Shown one piece after another: positions 31,950 to 44,730 of a stretch of 64,000 nucleotides of DNA (position 1 is its first letter; each line of letters begins with the position of its first letter). The translations under genes were made by a program, and so were the position numbers. Below the pieces are notes generated by a model. The model saw only the letters and a program-made list of their open reading frames with translations. It was not told the origin of the DNA and did no database searches. This DNA is from Sclerodactyla briareus (lineage: Eukaryota > Echinodermata > Holothuroidea > Dendrochirotida > Sclerodactylidae), in NCBI GenBank assembly GCA_026419785.1, contig JAODTK010005774.1, forward strand, positions 100,063-164,062, given 5' to 3'.

Positions 31950-34860
31950 ATGGGGTACTTGTCCCCCATTCCCGCTTTGGTAAGGGCGCGTTGGGGAACG
32001 GTCGGAAATCGCCCTGGTTGGATCGTTCCAACCCCAGGCTCTTGTAAGCCGGAGCCATCCTGTTGGTCACATCGCTGGCTGCAAAACCGAGTGATTGTGG
32101 TTGGACCACTAGGACGAGGTTCCTGTCTATAGGAGGGATCCGAGTCCCCGACGAGATCTGTTTTTAGAGACAGGAAGGGAGCGGTTGCAGACTGATCTCG
32201 TTTGGACGGCTGACGGAGCAGAGGCTAGCCTTTTTCACGGCCTTCACCTTGGTGACCTCCGACTGGAGGCAATCCTTAAACTTCTCCCTGAAAGGTCTTC
32301 GTCTAGAATGGGAAGCTCCTTGATGGCGACTTTATGGACTGGGACACCCACGGGACCACCTCAATGACGGTTTCTCGGTCGCTCCCGGACAGTACGAATG
32401 GAGACACGAACTCAGCTGGTCAAACGTAGTCGCGCTACTGGACCACGAGGGAGATGACGACACCGATTCTCACTGAGAAATACGCGCTCCCTCAGCTCAT
32501 GGGAAGACCGACTAAAATTTCCCCTCAATAAGTAGAAACGAAGAGGCTAACTTGGTCCTACTCTTGCCACCCGTTCGATGTCTGATAACGCCTAGTGGGG
32601 ACGGCGGAGGGTCTGATTCTTGAATGTTCGTCCTTCAAATGATCAAGGCCTGGTCTGGAAGCCTGGGCGGAGCAAAAAGGTAAGTTTCCTCTTCCACGTG
32701 AAAGACACGAGCTGCCAACGTTTTTCTTATGCTTGCCGCGCAGAGGATTCAAACCTATTCAAGTCCTCAGCAATGGTGCAGACCTGGATCCTGCACCTAT
32801 GTCAGCTGCGAATCCTTTCACCAGAGACACGGAATATAAGGCATGCCTCTTCGGCGGTACCTTTATGTGGGGGTGGGAGTTAATCACACTCTGACGACAA
32901 ATTACCTACCCCTCGTTTGTTCCGCTCCAATCCCTCGTGCATGGTGCGGAAGTCCCGTTTTCCTTGCTGCGATGGCATCTTAGCTTTCGCGGCATTCAGC
33001 ATCCACCTCGGTAGCTGCCTGTAAGGGTCAGCTTCGACTTGGAGTCCACTTCGGAAGTGCAGGCTGGTCGTACCGAGGAATACTGGCGAAAAAATGTAGC
33101 CGCCCCGTTAGAGGCTTCACCGGGTCGATGTAGCCCAGGAGCGGCTGCCTCGTCCGGATTCTCGCCAACATCTGTCTGTGAACGTGTTCAAACGCCACCT
33201 CGAATTCTTGTCTCACCCTGCCATTCGGCGGGAAGGGCGTCAGGAAACCCCCCCCACCCCCAACCCCTCAGGAGGCGGTTGATCGGTCAACCTCCTCCGA
33301 GTCCGAACTGGTGTTATGTCCTCCCTTTGTGGGAGTCTGCTGTGTTAACCCGGGTCTCTCCTGGTGTGAGTACTCGTCGGGCGACCCGGGCTCGATCACG
33401 GAGCTATCCTGTTGCCAAGTTGTCCTGACAATGCATCCCCTGATCGATCCTATGAGCCGTCCCCTACCGCGATGGGAACAACCGCAGAGACTGTGAGTCG
33501 GGATAGCTACTCCCCGGCCATCCTCCAGGCCGCGCGGGTAGTCCTGCGGTGACTGTTGGCGCCGGGCTCCCGCACCTGAAGTTCGTTCGCCACAGCTGAA
33601 GCCACGCCGACGCCCAAACTAGCTCGCAACCCATGCCTGACCTTTACGGCCAGCCCACGCGGGTGACCGGGCGATCCTGTGGTGGTTGAGTCAATCGCTA
33701 GCTCGAACGTCTGCCTGCTGAAACATCGCCGCGGGAGCCGCTACTACGTGGCTGATATCTGAACGGACTTTTGCTTGCGGATGTGCTCCTGGAAGCCGCC
33801 CTGGTAGACGACTTCCAATGATCCAGGGAGCCGTAGCGTCATGGGCACTGAGCCGGCACAGAATCCTCACGGGGTCCGTGCTAGACTCTCTGTTCCGGTT
33901 TTTGCTGAGTTTCCCCTGGTCCCCGGATCGCCCGTATTCTGGTAATCTGTTCCGGCTATGCCGACGCTTGGGCAGCCGGTATGTCCGTCAACTAAAGTTG
34001 CCGCAACCCATTGCAGAGACACCGCGACTTCCCCGGCCGCGAGCAGGCAGGGTACCCCGACGGTCTGTCCAGACGAGTCCTGGAGTCCCCCGAGTGTCCG
34101 ACCGCGAAGGGTGCCTTCGACGTAGGAGGATTGGGGGGGGGGGGGCCGTGACATCGTAGCCCATATTTCCTGGCGCCCTTCCGGGAGGTAGTATCTCCAA
34201 ACGGGGGATGGCACTGAAGGTTCGACGAGATGGATGACTCCTGGTTCCCGCGCTCGTGGCCTGCCCAGCTGTACCGGCTGATGTGTGCTACAGCCAACTC
34301 GCGGGTTCCATGACGCCGGTCGAGGCGAACGTCCGGAAGTAGGAAGCTAGTTTCTCTTACGAGCTTTTCCAAGCGACGCCCCAACACGGCTAGATCCAGA
34401 TACCGTGGACCACGCCCGGGGGCTCAACCGGAGCGCTGAGGCCTGTCTGCCCCTCTGAGGAGGTGCTTGAATCGACGCGCCCCAGGCCCGTCCGTGTCCG
34501 AGCTTGACGGGTGCTACGAACCCGGGTGGATCCCCAGGGTACCTCGGTCTCTTCATGGGCTGGAATCTGGCTCGTTACTTGGCTCGGGATCCTTTTTTAC
34601 CCCCTCCCCATAGCTGTTGAAGCAGGAACCAATAGACGAGACAAGGGCCTTCCAAGCTCCTTCCCTCAGCTGGACGGTCAAACTTGCGCTGGGGTTCTAC
34701 TGGGAAGTCTTTCGCCAGCGAGGAAGGGGAAATGGACAATTCCTACGTTCGAAAATTGCACACGGAGCCGTGGGGGGGCATATGCCCAGTACCTCGAGTT
34801 AGAGTGCGTGAAAGTCCCAGGTAGATTGGGGACATTATTTAGAACATTGTCATCGTAATA
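31950..34860 (-). mobile_element. GC-rich block with a broken Ty3/gypsy LTR-element fossil
   Basis: The block is clearly GC-richer than both flanks. The only part I can assign is at about 33,028-33,480 on the minus strand. It resembles the end of a Ty3/gypsy integrase: FEVAFEHVHRQM in the helix before the C-terminal domain, then a segment like the Pro-Arg and Pro-Lys-Trp block of that domain. The remainder is not recognisable. The copy is old and has many breaks. I could not find long terminal repeats, so the boundaries are those of the composition change. Confidence 0.4.
32755..32945 (-). repeat. SINE tail-related fragment
   Basis: On the minus strand GGATTGGAGCGGAACAAACG, then AGGGGTAG, a (CCCACCCCCAC)-type stretch and GTCTGCACC(A)TTGCTGAG follow the same order as the second half of the SINE at 9,236-9,520. 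The tRNA-like head is absent. It lies in the GC-rich block. Confidence 0.5.
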
Positions 34861-35809
34861 CTGTGAAGAGAAAATACAAAATGATCCATAATGGGGGGAT
34901 GGAAATGAACAACACCATCACGAACTGTCGTTCTTGTTGGGACTGTCTGAAAACACGAACAACTTACTAAAAAGAACCTCCGGATGAATATATATATCTT
35001 AAACTATCTTTTTATTCGCGAGGTTATCTCAGCCGACGAAAACGGAGGCCACCAAAGCTCAAAAAAAAACGGGGAAAAGGAACGAGGACCTCCCGGTCTA
35101 TCCTAAGGGGAAAAATGAGTCCCAAAGGGAATAACACCATCAAAAGGGCGAGTACTATAACTGAAACGAGAGTAAATAAAAGTCTTGAATCCAAGAGCCT
35201 AACGGTAATATGGTACCTGACAACACATTAAGTCCCCGTACCCACACTGTGGTAGGCAAAGCATGGCTAGGTCTTTACACTAGGCTAGAGCCTAGCCATG
35301 TGAAAACAAGAAGACGCCTTGCGGTTGCCATATCGCGGAAAGAAAAGTTTCGAAAGGACATCTTCCTTCGAGAACGTGATAGTCATAGGTTAGCTGTCAA
35401 AGAGCACGCACAAAATCTCCAGAAAATCAGGGGAGAAGGAAATGTTAAAATGGAGGGATTCTAAGATCAAATGCCGACGCCAGATCTTGGAGCAAGATGC
35501 TTGTCACAAATAACTGGTCGAATTGCCAGAGGCAACTTTTGTTTTCGGCCGGTTAAGAGGTAGGGAAATACGACTAAGGCATATGGTGTACGGGTAATGA
35601 CGACCTGCAGTGAGTGAAATTATGGTTCTTGGTCGAATCACTCAAATCAATGTACATCGTTCCGTTACAGAAGTGTTGTATTCAGTGGCACTCCATAATC
35701 ATGGGTGTAAAATACGTATATACTAGCCTTTTTAACTCATTTATCGTAGTAGATAGTTAGTCTAGATGGTTGTTATAATGCGGTCATATATAGAAAGAGG
35801 TATGGAAAT
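34861..35809. other. no supported gene; one perfect hairpin
   Basis: CATGGCTAGG (35,262-35,271) and CCTAGCCATG (35,291-35,300) form a perfect 10-bp stem with a 19-nt loop. Nothing else is supported. Confidence 0.45.
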
Positions 35810-36620
35810 GTTCTCCTTTGGACGATGACGGCCATTTTTCCAGCTGGGTAATGGCCGCTATCCCGTTTGCATGACCATAATATAATTGGCAAATTAGCAG
35901 TAGAAAAAGCATGCCCCTCTCCCTGTTAGAACTCCTAAATATAAGTTCAGCTACGTAGATTATGCCAAAATATAAAAAAATGGGAATAGGATCAGATAAA
36001 AATATGGAAATACCGTTATTTAGCGATCAAACTGACCGCCATTTGCCCGGAAGCAATTGGATAACCATTACGGTTATACCTGTTAATAAAACTGTAGCGA
36101 TCCGTCGTGACCGTATCCGCTGGTATCGTTTTCAACAAGTATTTCCGTAATTGCTAACATTTACTCTTATCCCTGGATAATCTCTGATCCCGATATCTTC
36201 CTGATTAGTTCTACAAAGTACTAAGATCAGACCCCCGTCCAAGGTTAGCATTAACTGAAGAATCGTCCCCAATAGATCAGGATGATTCGCTAACTTTGCG
36301 ACGGGAACGCGGCCATTTTTTAATTCATGATGGCCGCCATGTAGTCTGGTTGATGGTCAATATTACCGTTAGATATCCACCAGTAACTGACAACATTATT
36401 ATAGTCAATAATACCAGATTTATGTACCATGGAACTGGGCAGTTATAATCACTTTCAAATGAGAGATGGCGGCCATTTTGTATTTCCAAAATGGCCGCCA
36501 AAGCATGCAGAAAAATGAAGCTCTCAACTTTTGATTCAGCGTATTCGAAATAGCCGGGAAATGTTATAAAATCAATTTGGGCAAGCCTATCTCGAAAAAG
36601 ACAGAAGCATCCCTACTAAA
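35810..36620 (-). repeat. dispersed repeat family with ATGGCGGCCAT hairpins, copy 2
   Basis: This is the longer copy of the family at 30,850-31,330, on the other strand. At 36,467-36,500 TGGCGGCCATTTTG and CAAAATGGCCGCCA make a perfect 14-bp stem with a 6-nt loop. Further GGCCATTTT or ATGGCCGC words occur near 35,831, 35,855, 36,310 and 36,330, one or two per roughly 170-bp module. No coding sequence is seen. Confidence 0.7.
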
Positions 36621-36966
36621 ATGTTACCGGTTTGTCGTTTCGTCTTCAGTCTAGCAATAGTAGGCCTAACTGATAACAAGAACGCAAATTCATTGCGTAT
36701 AGTGAATCCTGCCCAAATATCAAAACCTGTACAAAAGGAAATTTCCAAGGTCACCTAGAATCTGATATCATTCTCAGCAGAAAGTAGCAGAAAAATAGTA
36801 CGTCGGTTGCAATGGCTTATTGGTATTGTTTGCCACGAATACGAGGAGCACCGTGAGCACATCGATTGATGTTGATTGAACTTAAATGACCGGACAACAG
36901 ACGCATCGCCAAACTCCATTGAACAACAGAATTAAACAACGACGATGCAAACACTGCAAGCGAGAA

Positions 36967-37616
36967 CTAGACAGTGCAGGCGGGGTCGTAAACTGCCGAC
37001 AAGTATATACCCGCAGGAATGGCTTTTTAAACCTCGTTTAGAAGAAAGCACTGTAATAATACATCCATAGACCCCTGTGACTTGGAAATGCCCATACCTG
37101 TTGTTTCAGGACCATCCGGTAGTCCACATCCTCCAAGTTTTTTTTAAAATGTGACGAAGCGTTAGACAAATCACATGGATTCTGATCGGAATGACCTTCA
37201 TAATGTTTAGGAATTAACAACCGTCCACATCCACCGAGGTTTCGTTCAACTTCGACCAAAGTTGAGAAAAAATCGCCGAAAAATAATACAAATTTGACTC
37301 TAGTGACTTGACATCCACCTCAGGTTTTTGGGGACAAACTTTTGTCCTCACCCACCAGTCGTGTAAATCGGACTCTAACCTGCAGTTGTTCTGTGAAACT
37401 TCCAAAATAGAGGGCGGCAGAGCGGCAGACATGCAGCGATGTCCCCTTTCGAACTGTCCGAGATTTTTAGGGTTGACATATGTAACAAGTTTCAGATCAT
37501 TCGCCATAGATGGTTAGACTCGGAGTGTCCGGCGGAGGCGACGGCGGCGGAGATGGCAGCAGCTCCCCCAACTCCATGCATGCTATCCCCAGAATACTGA
37601 AGTGGTGCGGGGATTA
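36967..37616 (-). mobile_element. Helentron-like non-autonomous element, copy H2
   Basis: Read on the minus strand, the 5' end has TATTAATCCCCGCACCACTT, then a GCCGCCGTCGCCTCCGCC tract. The 3' end has GCGGGTATATACTTGTC, a GGCAGTTTACGACCCCGCC hairpin and CTAG (36,967-36,970) before T. The length of about 650 bp and the internal order match H4, so the two form a short subfamily. Confidence 0.7.
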
Positions 37617-39458
37617 ATACTCAATAATTATCCACTGTTTGTTCTGAATTGCGGGGTCATATTGTTTAGTAGGACAAATAACGTAATTCGAATAGAATAT
37701 GCACAAACATTATCAAGACGGTGAATGGGATTCTTGAAAATTGACACTCCCCTTATCTCGGAAAAACAGCCAGTAAGTGAGACATATCCAAAATTTGGAC
37801 CGTGGATATGGAAAACCTTAAATAACAACTAGGGCCCCAGATTCCTCACCAATATTACGAAATAATACTGCAAATTTCATGTCTGATAGTATCATAGTAA
37901 TAACCAGAATTGCAGTCCATTCATATCGCGATTTTGAAATGAATGTCGACGTGGAAGAAAAAGGAATGTAACATTAAGACCAAAGAGTGAATTTGAAGAG
38001 GTGGAATAGGTTACGTTGTCATTGTGTATAGGCCTATACACCTTTGTTTCAGTAGTTACCCATTACAAGAGGTTCAGGACTTCTGCGAGGTCAGATGGAA
38101 ATTGAACTTAGATCTAGAAACAATAGAGGGATAATCTATCTCGATATTGCCAAGCTACGATTTGAGACTTCTATTGGACCTCAGCATAACTTGGACTTAG
38201 ACCCAAAATCAACCAGCTACATATGGGATACCTATATACCAAGTATGGTCCAACACCTTGTTGTTCACTAGGTCTGTTATCAAGTGTTGAGTTCTCATGT
38301 TTATGAGGGCATGAGACACATACATACACAAACATCACACATGTGCACCATCTTTAGAATCCTAATTTGAAATGTTGCGAGTAGATAGCAAAAACGAAGA
38401 GGAAGAACGTTGTTGCTGTACGAAAGATTTTTTCTTCCCCTGTCTATAAATTGCTCCTCCGGATTTCTACCTTGGAACAAAACCCCACTTGGAATCAAAG
38501 CTATTGCACCGTAACTGGGAAACTTTGGGGGGACTTTAGGGGTAACCTTGGCCAGGTACAAACCATTCGTTTTGGATTGTCGCCCTCCCTTCCCATAGTG
38601 CTGCCTTATTATTAGAGGTGGTTTGTGCATGTTCATATTCAAGTCAAACCATTAAATTACTGTGATAACTGCACGATTCGTAATTCTCTTTTCATTATTT
38701 TGGTGAAAAATTAGCAGAATTGAGGACTATTCCCCCTAATTTTATATATTTCGAAATGCACCCTAAATATATGTCTCTAGTTAGGGCAACTAAAACTGTA
38801 AAAAATATTCGGGCGTCCCCATCTGATATTCCCACTTCTGAATGTCAAGTCCACGTTAATCACACCGACTTACTTTACCATTTGTCACGTGAAAATGGTC
38901 TTTCTAATAACTGGTGACGTCACATTCCGTAAAATATTGCGAAACATGATAATTACATTGTTTCGCGTTAAATAATTGATAGTCTGCTTACGACCCTAAG
39001 CAATTAGGGATGCACAGCAATGAATTAACGTATGAATCGTAGGAATTAGCTTTCTTCTGAGTACTTTTTTCTTAATATATCCACCACATTTCGCCAGATA
39101 AATTAAATAGTGTATCCACAAAAGGCACAATACGCAATTTCGCGATCCGGAACAGTACACCTATGCCACAACTTCCATAAGATGTGACAACTTGGGGAAG
39201 ATAAGGGTCTGTTTTGTATTTTGAAGACACAATGAATATATACAAGTAGGCATTATTTCAATTACATGCTTACTCCCTTATTATTTTTGTTTAGTCGCGT
39301 TAACTTTTTATTCCCGGCGTTATAAAATAATTGTAGTGGTCCTTCAGTAAACAATGGCTTTTGCTAACTGCCAAAGTTACCCCAAATTCCGAAATTTCAT
39401 TTCATCTTTTGACCTATGACCTTGTGTGGAGGGGGCTACCATTGATTCTTAAATTAAA
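37617..39458. other. no recognisable feature
   Basis: Several short open frames (for example 38,301-38,642 minus) show no domain. I find no repeat shared with the rest of the window. Confidence 0.35.
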
Positions 39459-41525
39459 CTAGAAAAATGACGGGCGGGTAAAACCGCCAACGTGTATAGT
39501 CCCCGCATCTCTTATTCAAGACATTTGGTGAACATGAAATCGGAACGATTTCCGTAGAAAAGAATATATTTATAGACTTGTGAACGACAGCGTGTAACGG
39601 TAAAGGTGCGTCTTAAAGTAAGCACATTTATTCAATATTCACTTTAAACCACATGACCACGCCGCAGAGGTCAAATTCATTCATAGGTCAAACCAATGCA
39701 AGTCCACATTATTATCCATGGTGACCCTCCAGCCTTCGCAGATATTCAATTTCTCCGATTATAAGCCCAAAAAACATTTTTTGACCCCTAAGTGGACCTC
39801 GAATGACCTTTAATGTATGACAGTTTTATAAAATTGTTAGCTCTCCATGTGATACAATCACCCTCTAGGATCATTTTGCAATTTGATGACCACACCCAGT
39901 GCTATTGCCGAAAAGTACTAAATCAGTTTTTGACACACCTAAGTGACCTTTACTGACCTTCAATGACATGGCGGACTTTATAAAATTGTTACCTCCCATG
40001 TGAGGTAACACTCCTAGTCGCATATTGCATTCCAATGAACATGTCCGATGGTTATTGCGAAAAGGATAAAATTGAACTTGACCCCTTGTAACTACCAAGT
40101 AAGTGTCCGCTCGAAGCCGGCGGGCGTTATTTCGCCCTCCACAAAGCAACACAAAGCTCAACACATTCCAAAAATACCCAGTTCTTTTTTTTGCCCGTAC
40201 CCCTTAAATAAGCCATTTATGGGTCAGGATTCGCCCTTTAACACCACATTTACCACCACACCCTACAGAGGTTCAAATTCACAGGTCAGAGGTCACACAC
40301 ATGCAGTCAACAATTATATCACAATGGGGAACCATCCAGCCTTCGCAGATATCACTTCTCCGATTATAGCCAAAAAAACAGTTTGTGACCCCTAAGTGCC
40401 AAATTGACCTTTAATAATGATATGACAGTTTTTATGAGAATTGTTACTCTCCTGTGATACAATCCACTCCTAGGAGCATTTCAATTCTGATGAACACACC
40501 CAGTGCTATTGCCGAGAATACTAAAATCAGTTTGTGACCCTAAGTTGACCTTTAGTGACTTCAATGACATGGCGGCTTTGTTTAATGAAAATTGTTACAC
40601 TCCATGTGATCATTCACTCCTCGAAGCTATTGGGCATTTCCCATGAAACTGTCCAATGTTATTTGCGAAACAAGTATTAAACTCAAACTCATCATTTTTG
40701 ACTGATCATGGATAACTAAGATGCAATTATACCCAACAAAGTTACCCCCATGATCTGATGCTATTGAATCAATTTACAGACTGGTTAGTAAGTCCTATTT
40801 CCCAAAGTTTCTGTCAAATCCTGAAAGTTGAGAAAAGATTACATTAATTATTCTACTTATGCAACGAATAATGGGAAATTAAAACACTAATGACCTTCAT
40901 TGATTTCAAAGCAATTGATAGAATTTATCGGGACTGTTAGAAGTCCTACTCACCAAGTTGTCGTGAGAATCCAACAAAGTTGATAAATTTTGGCCTAATT
41001 GCTAATTGGGCCAACTATTTGGCAAATTAGTCAGCAAGATGACCCCATGACCTCAGCCACATTTAGAAAAATTCATCGGCCACTGATAGTTGCCCTTTCC
41101 CAAGTTTTTCATAAACCAATGAAGTTTTGATATCACATACATTCTGCTATAATAGGCTACTGGCCAAGAATGCACATGACCTCGGATGACCTTGAAATTG
41201 TCGCCCTTTTTTCGGCTCCAACCCCTACCCACACCACCACGTTTCGTGTAAATCGCGAACGAACTTGAAAATTTTGTGCGAAACACCTCAAAATAGCGGG
41301 CACGTCAAATATACGTATAGCCCATTTTGTCGACTTATCCGAGATTTTACTCCTCATACGGAATTCTGTACCGACTTTTGGGTCAATCGGATAAACTGTT
41401 AAAGAATGAGAACGCTATAAACGCCTAAAGTTTCCGGCGGCGGCGGCGCGGCGGCGGAGACGCGGCTTGCACACCGCCAAAACCATAAAATCCACGAACA
41501 CCATCATAGTGTTGCGGGATATAAT
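39459..41525 (-). mobile_element. Helentron-like non-autonomous element, copy H3 (long form)
   Basis: Read on the minus strand, it starts AAATTATATCCCGCAACACT, then TTTTATGGTTTTGGC and a GCCGCC tract with GGAAACTTTAGGCG. It ends with GCGGGGACTATACACG, a GGCGGTTTTACCCGCC hairpin and CTAG (39,459-39,462) before T. It is collinear with H6 along about 2.1 kb. Both contain two copies of a long module starting TTTTCGCAATAACATTGGAC. AGGTCA half-sites in DR4 spacing occur, for example TGACCT at 39,944 and 39,954 on the plus strand. No Rep/helicase ORF is present. Confidence 0.8.
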
Positions 41526-41828
41526 TTACAAGATAGCTAATGGATCGAATGTTACTAGCAAACTGGGGGGCAATAAGGTATTAGATTATCATTTTCTGGT
41601 TCATTATGATATTTTCTGAATAAACATTCCAAAGTTTCCCGAGTTTATGTGTAAAGTTTTACAACACAGACATAGTGGGGTGTTTGTCATATGTAGAAGG
41701 TGAAGGGAACATACGCCTTATTGTATTAAGGTCTGCTCTATTGACAACCCGAGGTCATTCTGGTGAAAAGGTGGACTGTTATAACATGGTCTAAACAGCG
41801 GCTTATCAGAAGTGCGAACAACAGTGAA

Positions 41829-42490
41829 CTAGACTGTGCATGGTGGGTAACTGCCTGACATGTCCGTCTATATCTCTGCAAAATGGCCTTTGATGGACCT
41901 CGTTTAGAGGAAGCACGTTTGAAATTATGTTTTTTGCCCTCCCGGTGACTTTGAATTACCTTATCTGTTGTGTAATCCATATTCTCCAAGTTTTTTTTAT
42001 AAATTTTAAAATGAAAGAAAACATTTTTTGACCTCTAGTGACCAATGATGACCTCTGACCTTCAATTTGACCTCTGGTGATCCTGAAAATAACCGTCATG
42101 TTTTCAGAACAAACTTTTGTCCCCATCCACCCCATTTGTAATAATTGGCACCAACTTTTTTATTTTGCCAAAAATCTCACAAATTTTACCTCCAGAGACC
42201 TTGGAAGTAAACGTCCTGATCTTCGGCCAACTTTTTTGTCCCCACCCACCAATTTCGTGTGAATCGTGCGACTCGTGCGAATTAGATGCAGCACAACATG
42301 CAGTCATGCCATTTTCGACCTCCTTCGAGTATTCACTAGGGCGACAATGTGTACCAAGTGTTAAGCTCAATCTATGAAGGGTTAAATGTTTTTAGTGCGC
42401 CTAATGTCTCTGGCGGCGGCGGAGACGGCCAACTACAAAAACCCCCCAAACCATAATAATCCCGAACTTAAAAGTGTTGCGGGGATATTA
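41829..42490 (-). mobile_element. Helentron-like non-autonomous element, copy H4
   Basis: Read on the minus strand, it starts TATTAATATCCCCGCAACAC, then ATTATTATGGTTTGG and a GCCGCC tract. It ends with GAGATATAGACGG, a weak GGCAGTTACCCACC hairpin and CTAG (41,829-41,832) before T. It is sister to H2. A DR1 pair of TGACCT half-sites lies at 42,049-42,061. It sits only about 300 bp from H3, on the same strand. Confidence 0.7.
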
Positions 42491-42784
42491 ATACTATGTC
42501 ATTTGACGCGACCACATGGTTGTAGGTGAAGAACAGGTTTCACATTTGGGGCGAGATAAAGAAAGTGGTACTCCCTCAACGCCTCGTGTCATGCTTCCAC
42601 CCGCAGTGGTCCTCTGAAGCCCTTCGGTGGATCATACACAGGCGTATAAGTAAGCATTAAGTAACCGTCTACTAGCGTTGTTCTGAGGAGACTATAGGCC
42701 TAATCAGGGGCGGCGATCTGTGTTCAACATTTGGGGGGCGGACATATGAGGCTGGCACAGTCTAAGCGCAGCGCCACCATGGTT

Positions 42785-43480
42785 GGCGGCTGAGCGTACA
42801 AGAAATTTTTCGTTTTACCAGAGCCCCCAATTGCGGAAACGGACACTTCCTGACCATATATGGCAGTGAGTACACAATCCCTAAAACAAACTGGCACTAA
42901 ATCCTCGATGTTTTTCCAGAAACATTTTCAAAGAAACTGATCGATGTTCATCTCGCAGTAACAATTCGGACCAATCCTATCGGTTGACGGTAGGTTACAA
43001 GGAAAATTTTCGTTTTCCTCCAGACTCCCCAGATTTGCCGAACGGCAACTTCCCGGATCCGTTGGAAGTAAGCAACGTCCCGTCCCTAAAACTGGCAATA
43101 ATCTTAAGAAATTATATATCAAGAGCCTTCTCGAAGTACCTGTTCGATTTTTATTCTTACAAATTCGGGCCCACCATCAGTGGACTCGTAGGGTATCAAA
43201 GGAAAATTCTCGTTTTAATACCCAACCCCGATTTCATGGAAACGGCACTTCCTGGGCCTGTATGGCATTACAACATCCCTGAAATTGACACTAACTCCCG
43301 AATTTCATCTCAATAAGGCTCCTTGAAGAACTGACTATGTTATTCATTACAATTCCCGCCACGAACAGTCTTACAGACCCCCTTCCCCCAACCCAGATTG
43401 CAGAGAGTGGCACTTCCCGGGCATTTGGGCAGTAAGCAACATCCTGAAATTGACAATAATTTCCGAAAATTGGATCGTTA
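42785..43480. repeat. 200-bp tandem repeat, four degenerate units
   Basis: The anchor TTTTCGTTTT or TTCTCGTTTT falls at 42,811, 43,011 and 43,211, a period of 200 bp. A fourth, shortened unit follows with GGCACTTCCCGGGC at about 43,409. Each unit has a segment like CCCGATTTC.TGGAAACGGCACTTCC and later CCCT(G)AAA.TGACA. Units are strongly diverged, so this is an old array. Confidence 0.75.
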
Positions 43481-44125
43481 ATTTCTTACATTTCTTCATC
43501 GTGCACCTCCATCCTACCATAGCCTAGTTAGACAGTTCTTCCATTCGAGGCCCTTCCATTGGATTGAAGTTGCCCGCAATCTTAAAATTTGCTTTGAACA
43601 TCACTGCCAGGAAAATGTAATGGCTATTTTCGGGCATTGAGTGAAAGGACTTGAAGCCAGTCACCAGTAAATTCGGTCTTTTCAGATTTGTACCCGTTCA
43701 AAATTTCGTTCAAAATTTTCATGTCTCAGAATCGTTTCGCCCCATCGCGCCTTAATAGTGCCATACGTCAATCACGCGAACCTCCTTAGTGATGTGGCAC
43801 GAACACTTGCCTGTTTGTTTCGTTGGTAGAGCTTTTATCTTCTAATGCCGTCCGGCTGGCAAAGCATGCAATTCTCTGACACAAGGTCAGAAGTAGACAA
43901 AACTCTAGCTATTGGTTGTGTGCAGTGTTAAGAAAATGGCAGTTGGTTTCCAGCTTGTTGTTAGTGGGGAGGGGGTGCAACATGACCACTGTCCCAAGCC
44001 AAATTCCTCCTTGGGGGGCCTACCCAATTGCACCCCCCCATTGGAAGCAAGGCACGCATGGAGAAAAGTCATATTTGAATCAGAAAGTTATTGTACTACT
44101 GAATTATACATGTAACGGAAAAACA
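43481..44125. other. no supported gene
   Basis: A TTGGTAGAGC word at about 43,828 resembles a tRNA A box, but no B box follows. Two overlapping short frames at 43,912-44,161 show no domain. Confidence 0.35.
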
Positions 44126-44129
44126 GAAT

Positions 44130-44442
44130 CCCCGAACCAAACGTTATCACGACGTTTTTAAAAAAACGCGTCCAAAAAACGTTTTTATAACATAAAAGGT
44201 GGTGTAATTTAAACTCGGAAACGTTTTCATGAGCCAAAACATTTTTATCATGTTTTAAAACGTTTACTTTATGTATAGGAAAATCCTAACGTTTCAAATA
44301 ATGTTTTCAAAACGTTTGTCGTTGTGAAAAACTTTTTGTTACCCACATAAAAATTACAAACCACAAAATACGTTATTAAACATTAAGTGAAACATTATAT
44401 AACGTTTTTAAAACGTTTTTGTTTTGGCTTGGGATACAGGCG
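44130..44442. mobile_element. AACGTTTT-rich MITE-like element
   Basis: The left end has CCCGAACCAAACG and the inverted right end CCCAAGCCAAAACAAAAACG. Both lead into AACGTTTTTAAAAACG-type sequence. The palindromic word AACGTT occurs several times in about 310 bp. There is no coding sequence. The target duplication is unclear. Confidence 0.5.
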
Positions 44443-44730
44443 CGAAATTTTTTTGCTTCGGTCGGCCTCTCAACTAAAATTTGCATCTGATAAAAATATG
44501 AGTTAGACCCTGTGTTATGCAGGAACTGTACATATGATCATGGATTTGTCCACCAAACCGAAGAATATTGGGGGGGGGGGGACAATTGATTATTATGTCC
44601 CCCCCACAAAAATTGGAGCGGACATTCCGCCCCGCTTCCCCCCCCCGCCCCCCCCCCCCCCCGTGATCGCCGCCCATGGGCCTAATTTTGTTGAAGTTGT
44701 CAACAGTATACGACAGTGTCATTCATTTAT

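Noticed and set aside
33818-34387. GC-rich ORFs on both strands
   Set aside because: Expected from high GC content; both strands and several frames are open at once.
43825-43900. tRNA gene suggested by a TTGGTAGAGC A-box-like word
   Set aside because: No B box or cloverleaf follows.
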